From positions 1-38,039 of IMG/VR virus record IMGVR_UViG_3300033145_000302: a stretch of 38,039 bases of DNA; one strand, given 5' to 3'. Within the stretch, counting starts at the first letter, position 1. Every line of letters begins with the position of its first letter. Below are positions 36,786-38,039 of this stretch, one piece after another. This stretch comes from a virus. The translations under genes and the position numbers were made by a program. The notes beneath the pieces are model-generated. The model made no database searches, had not been told where the DNA came from, and saw only the letters and a list, made by a program, of their open reading frames with translations.

Positions 36786-37775
36786 TTATGAATAAGGTGC
36801 GTCGTAATTTTGAGTTAAGTTTTGAATCGTAACTTTAGATTGTTGAGAATCTGCATTATTAAAGAATGCTTTAAAATCAACACTTTCAGTTACTAAATCT
36901 GCATTATCTCCGCTCCTATCCCAATTCGTAACCTGGACCCTATTAAGCACGATCGTAATTGATGGTAGTAAAACTCCTCCAATAACGGCCGCTCCTTCAA
37001 TCGTGATTTGCATATACTTATAACTATCGCTATTCAATAAATCCTTAAAGGTGTCATCGTCGTAATTCTTTTCAAAACTTCCCTCGATGGCCATATTAGC
37101 ATTATAAATTCCTCCAGGAGCATAAGCCCCAAAGATATGATCTCTAATAGCTCCTGCGCTCCAAACAATTTTCATATTCTTAGCTTTCACTTCTGTTCCG
37201 GTGGCTAAGCCTACCTCTGTATCGGCTGTTACTACCGTAATATCTTTAGTGATAAAATCATATTCAGTATCGTAAGACGGAGTATTAGAATTGGCCGCCT
37301 CTTCCTTTGCAATAATTGAAGCAGTAAATCTTAGATAATCTCCAATATCTGCATTAAGTTCTAAGCTATCAACAACAGCTCCATTAAGAACTTTTTGAGA
37401 TACACCTCCCTCTTTTATAAAAATTGAAAGAGTGTCATTTTCTATGCTATTACCAATAGTAAAGATATGAGAATAAACATCATCTCCTTTATCAGAAGTT
37501 GAAACGGATCCATACAACTGATTAAACAGATATCCAATAGCATCAACATGCAAGATACCCTCAAGAGTTCCTTCGAGCCATTTTTGAATAACTCTCTGGC
37601 CAACAGAATCTTCTATTCGTCCTTGAGAATTATTATCAACCACCTTTTCTACTTTGGTAATAATGTTAGCACTAACATTTTTTAACCATTTTGAGGTGTC
37701 ATCCTCCGCCGTTCCTCTTGTTCCTTCAACAGAGAAACCTACCTCTATTTGTTTTCCTATAAACTCGTTACTCAT
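36786..37775 (-). CDS. Major tail tube protein
   Basis: A 329-residue beta-rich protein that forms the tail tube. It starts SNEFIGKQIEVGFSVEGTRG and has EDSVGQRVIQKWLEGTLEGI, then ending VTNWDRSGDNADLVTESVDF and KAFFNNADSQQSKVTIQNLT, typical of phage_tube/TTP-like proteins ('...G.l......f.a......'). The length is above average for lambda-type tube proteins, as in those with an added C-terminal or inserted domain. It stands directly between tail completion and chaperone genes. Confidence 0.85.
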   Translation of the reverse strand: MSNEFIGKQIEVGFSVEGTRGTAEDDTSKWLKNVSANIITKVEKVVDNNSQGRIEDSVGQRVIQKWLEGTLEGILHVDAIGYLFNQLYGSVSTSDKGDDVYSHIFTIGNSIENDTLSIFIKEGGVSQKVLNGAVVDSLELNADIGDYLRFTASIIAKEEAANSNTPSYDTEYDFITKDITVVTADTEVGLATGTEVKAKNMKIVWSAGAIRDHIFGAYAPGGIYNANMAIEGSFEKNYDDDTFKDLLNSDSYKYMQITIEGAAVIGGVLLPSITIVLNRVQVTNWDRSGDNADLVTESVDFKAFFNNADSQQSKVTIQNLTQNYDAPYS

Positions 37776-37802
37776 GTTTTTATTTTATTTTTATTAATAT
37801 GA

Positions 37803-38039
37803 CTAATTATTTGTTGCGACTTTAATTGTTAACTCTGTTTCTACCCAAGCCGTCGCTCCGCCCTCCTCCTCTCCTTTTCCAAAAATTCCAGTATTCATTA
37901 AAGCCCAAACTCTATGACCATCAATAGTTCCATTATCCCAATTTTTATCAAACTTTTCAAGAACCTCATCAATTGCTTTCGGTAAGATCTCCTCGAACAC
38001 CTCCTCATCTGTATATTCTCCTACTCCTATTGTTAACCA
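37803..38039 (-). CDS. Tail completion protein, C-terminal part (5' end lies past the junction)
   Basis: The same gene as at 1-318; this copy is open to the window's end. Up to 37925 it adds the last 40 residues and stop (WDNGTIDGHRVWALMNTGIF through VATNN), and 37926-38039 repeats codons already present at 1-114. A separate start at Met in MFEEILPKAIDEVLEKF (38000) is not the true one. Confidence 0.75.
   Translation of the reverse strand, partial: WLTIGVGEYTDEEVFEEILPKAIDEVLEKFDKNWDNGTIDGHRVWALMNTGIFGKGEEEGGATAWVETELTIKVATNN
37926..38039. repeat. Terminal overlap, copy 2
   Basis: Identical to bases 1-114; see the first copy. Genome length after removing it is 37,925 bp. Confidence 0.95.

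Overview
The window is a complete or near-complete genome of a tailed phage (siphovirus type, class Caudoviricetes). Bases 1-114 are identical to 37926-38039, and one gene reads in frame across that junction, so the sequence closes into a circle of 37,925 bp. Every convincing gene lies on the minus strand, so the gene order below is read from high to low coordinates. The DNA is AT-rich and the standard bacterial code fits: TAA, TAG and TGA all serve as stops. Most start codons follow A/T-rich leaders with no Shine-Dalgarno sequence, while several promoters match sigma-70 (TTGACA-17-TATAAT type). The host cannot be named from this. Bacteroidota is unlikely given the promoter type; an uncultivated bacterium that tolerates leaderless or SD-less initiation (for example Patescibacteria) is only a guess. 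No integrase, CI-like repressor, DNA polymerase, primase or helicase loader is recognisable.

Virion module (about 8.3 kb down through the junction to 30 kb): small and large terminase, a portal fused to a MuF domain, prohead protease with a long acidic tract, HK97-type capsid, connector, head-closure and neck proteins, tail completion protein (spanning the junction), major tail protein, tail chaperones with a probable -1 frameshift, a short tape measure, then tail-tip, LamG-bearing and fibre-like proteins. Lysis module (about 27.1-25.9 kb): a small membrane protein, an Amidase_3 endolysin and a holin candidate. Early module (25.7-20.8 kb): a RepO-like initiator, small unknown genes, a sulfotransferase-like protein and a HerA-like ATPase. 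Recombination module (20.8-14.5 kb): a small HTH protein, RecT, a nuclease-FtsK fusion, small genes, a structured non-coding region, an HNH protein and a PD-(D/E)XK-like protein. Glycan and modification module (14.5-8.3 kb): DUF2061-cytidylyltransferase fusion, NAD-dependent epimerase, LicD-type transferase, tandem glycosyltransferase, ParB-like protein and a C5-cytosine methyltransferase.

The most unusual signals are regulatory and RNA-level. (1) Three virion transcription units (portal; protease/capsid; tail) share one architecture: an extended -10 promoter, a conserved TCGYAG...RTG leader box, and an intrinsic terminator hairpin lying directly against the next start codon. A fourth related unit near 25.8 kb makes a predicted short RNA with a perfect Shine-Dalgarno sequence. 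This looks like an attenuation or antitermination regulon for late genes. (2) A gene-free segment at about 15.4-15.66 kb folds into many helices whose G-U pairs work only in the minus-strand transcript, ending in a tRNA-like acceptor/T-arm. (3) Three early promoters carry the same pair of GACAA half-sites 11 bp apart, flanking the gene of a 57-residue HTH protein that may bind them. (4) A RecB/Cas4-type nuclease is fused to a full FtsK-type motor, next to RecT and a second HerA-type motor.
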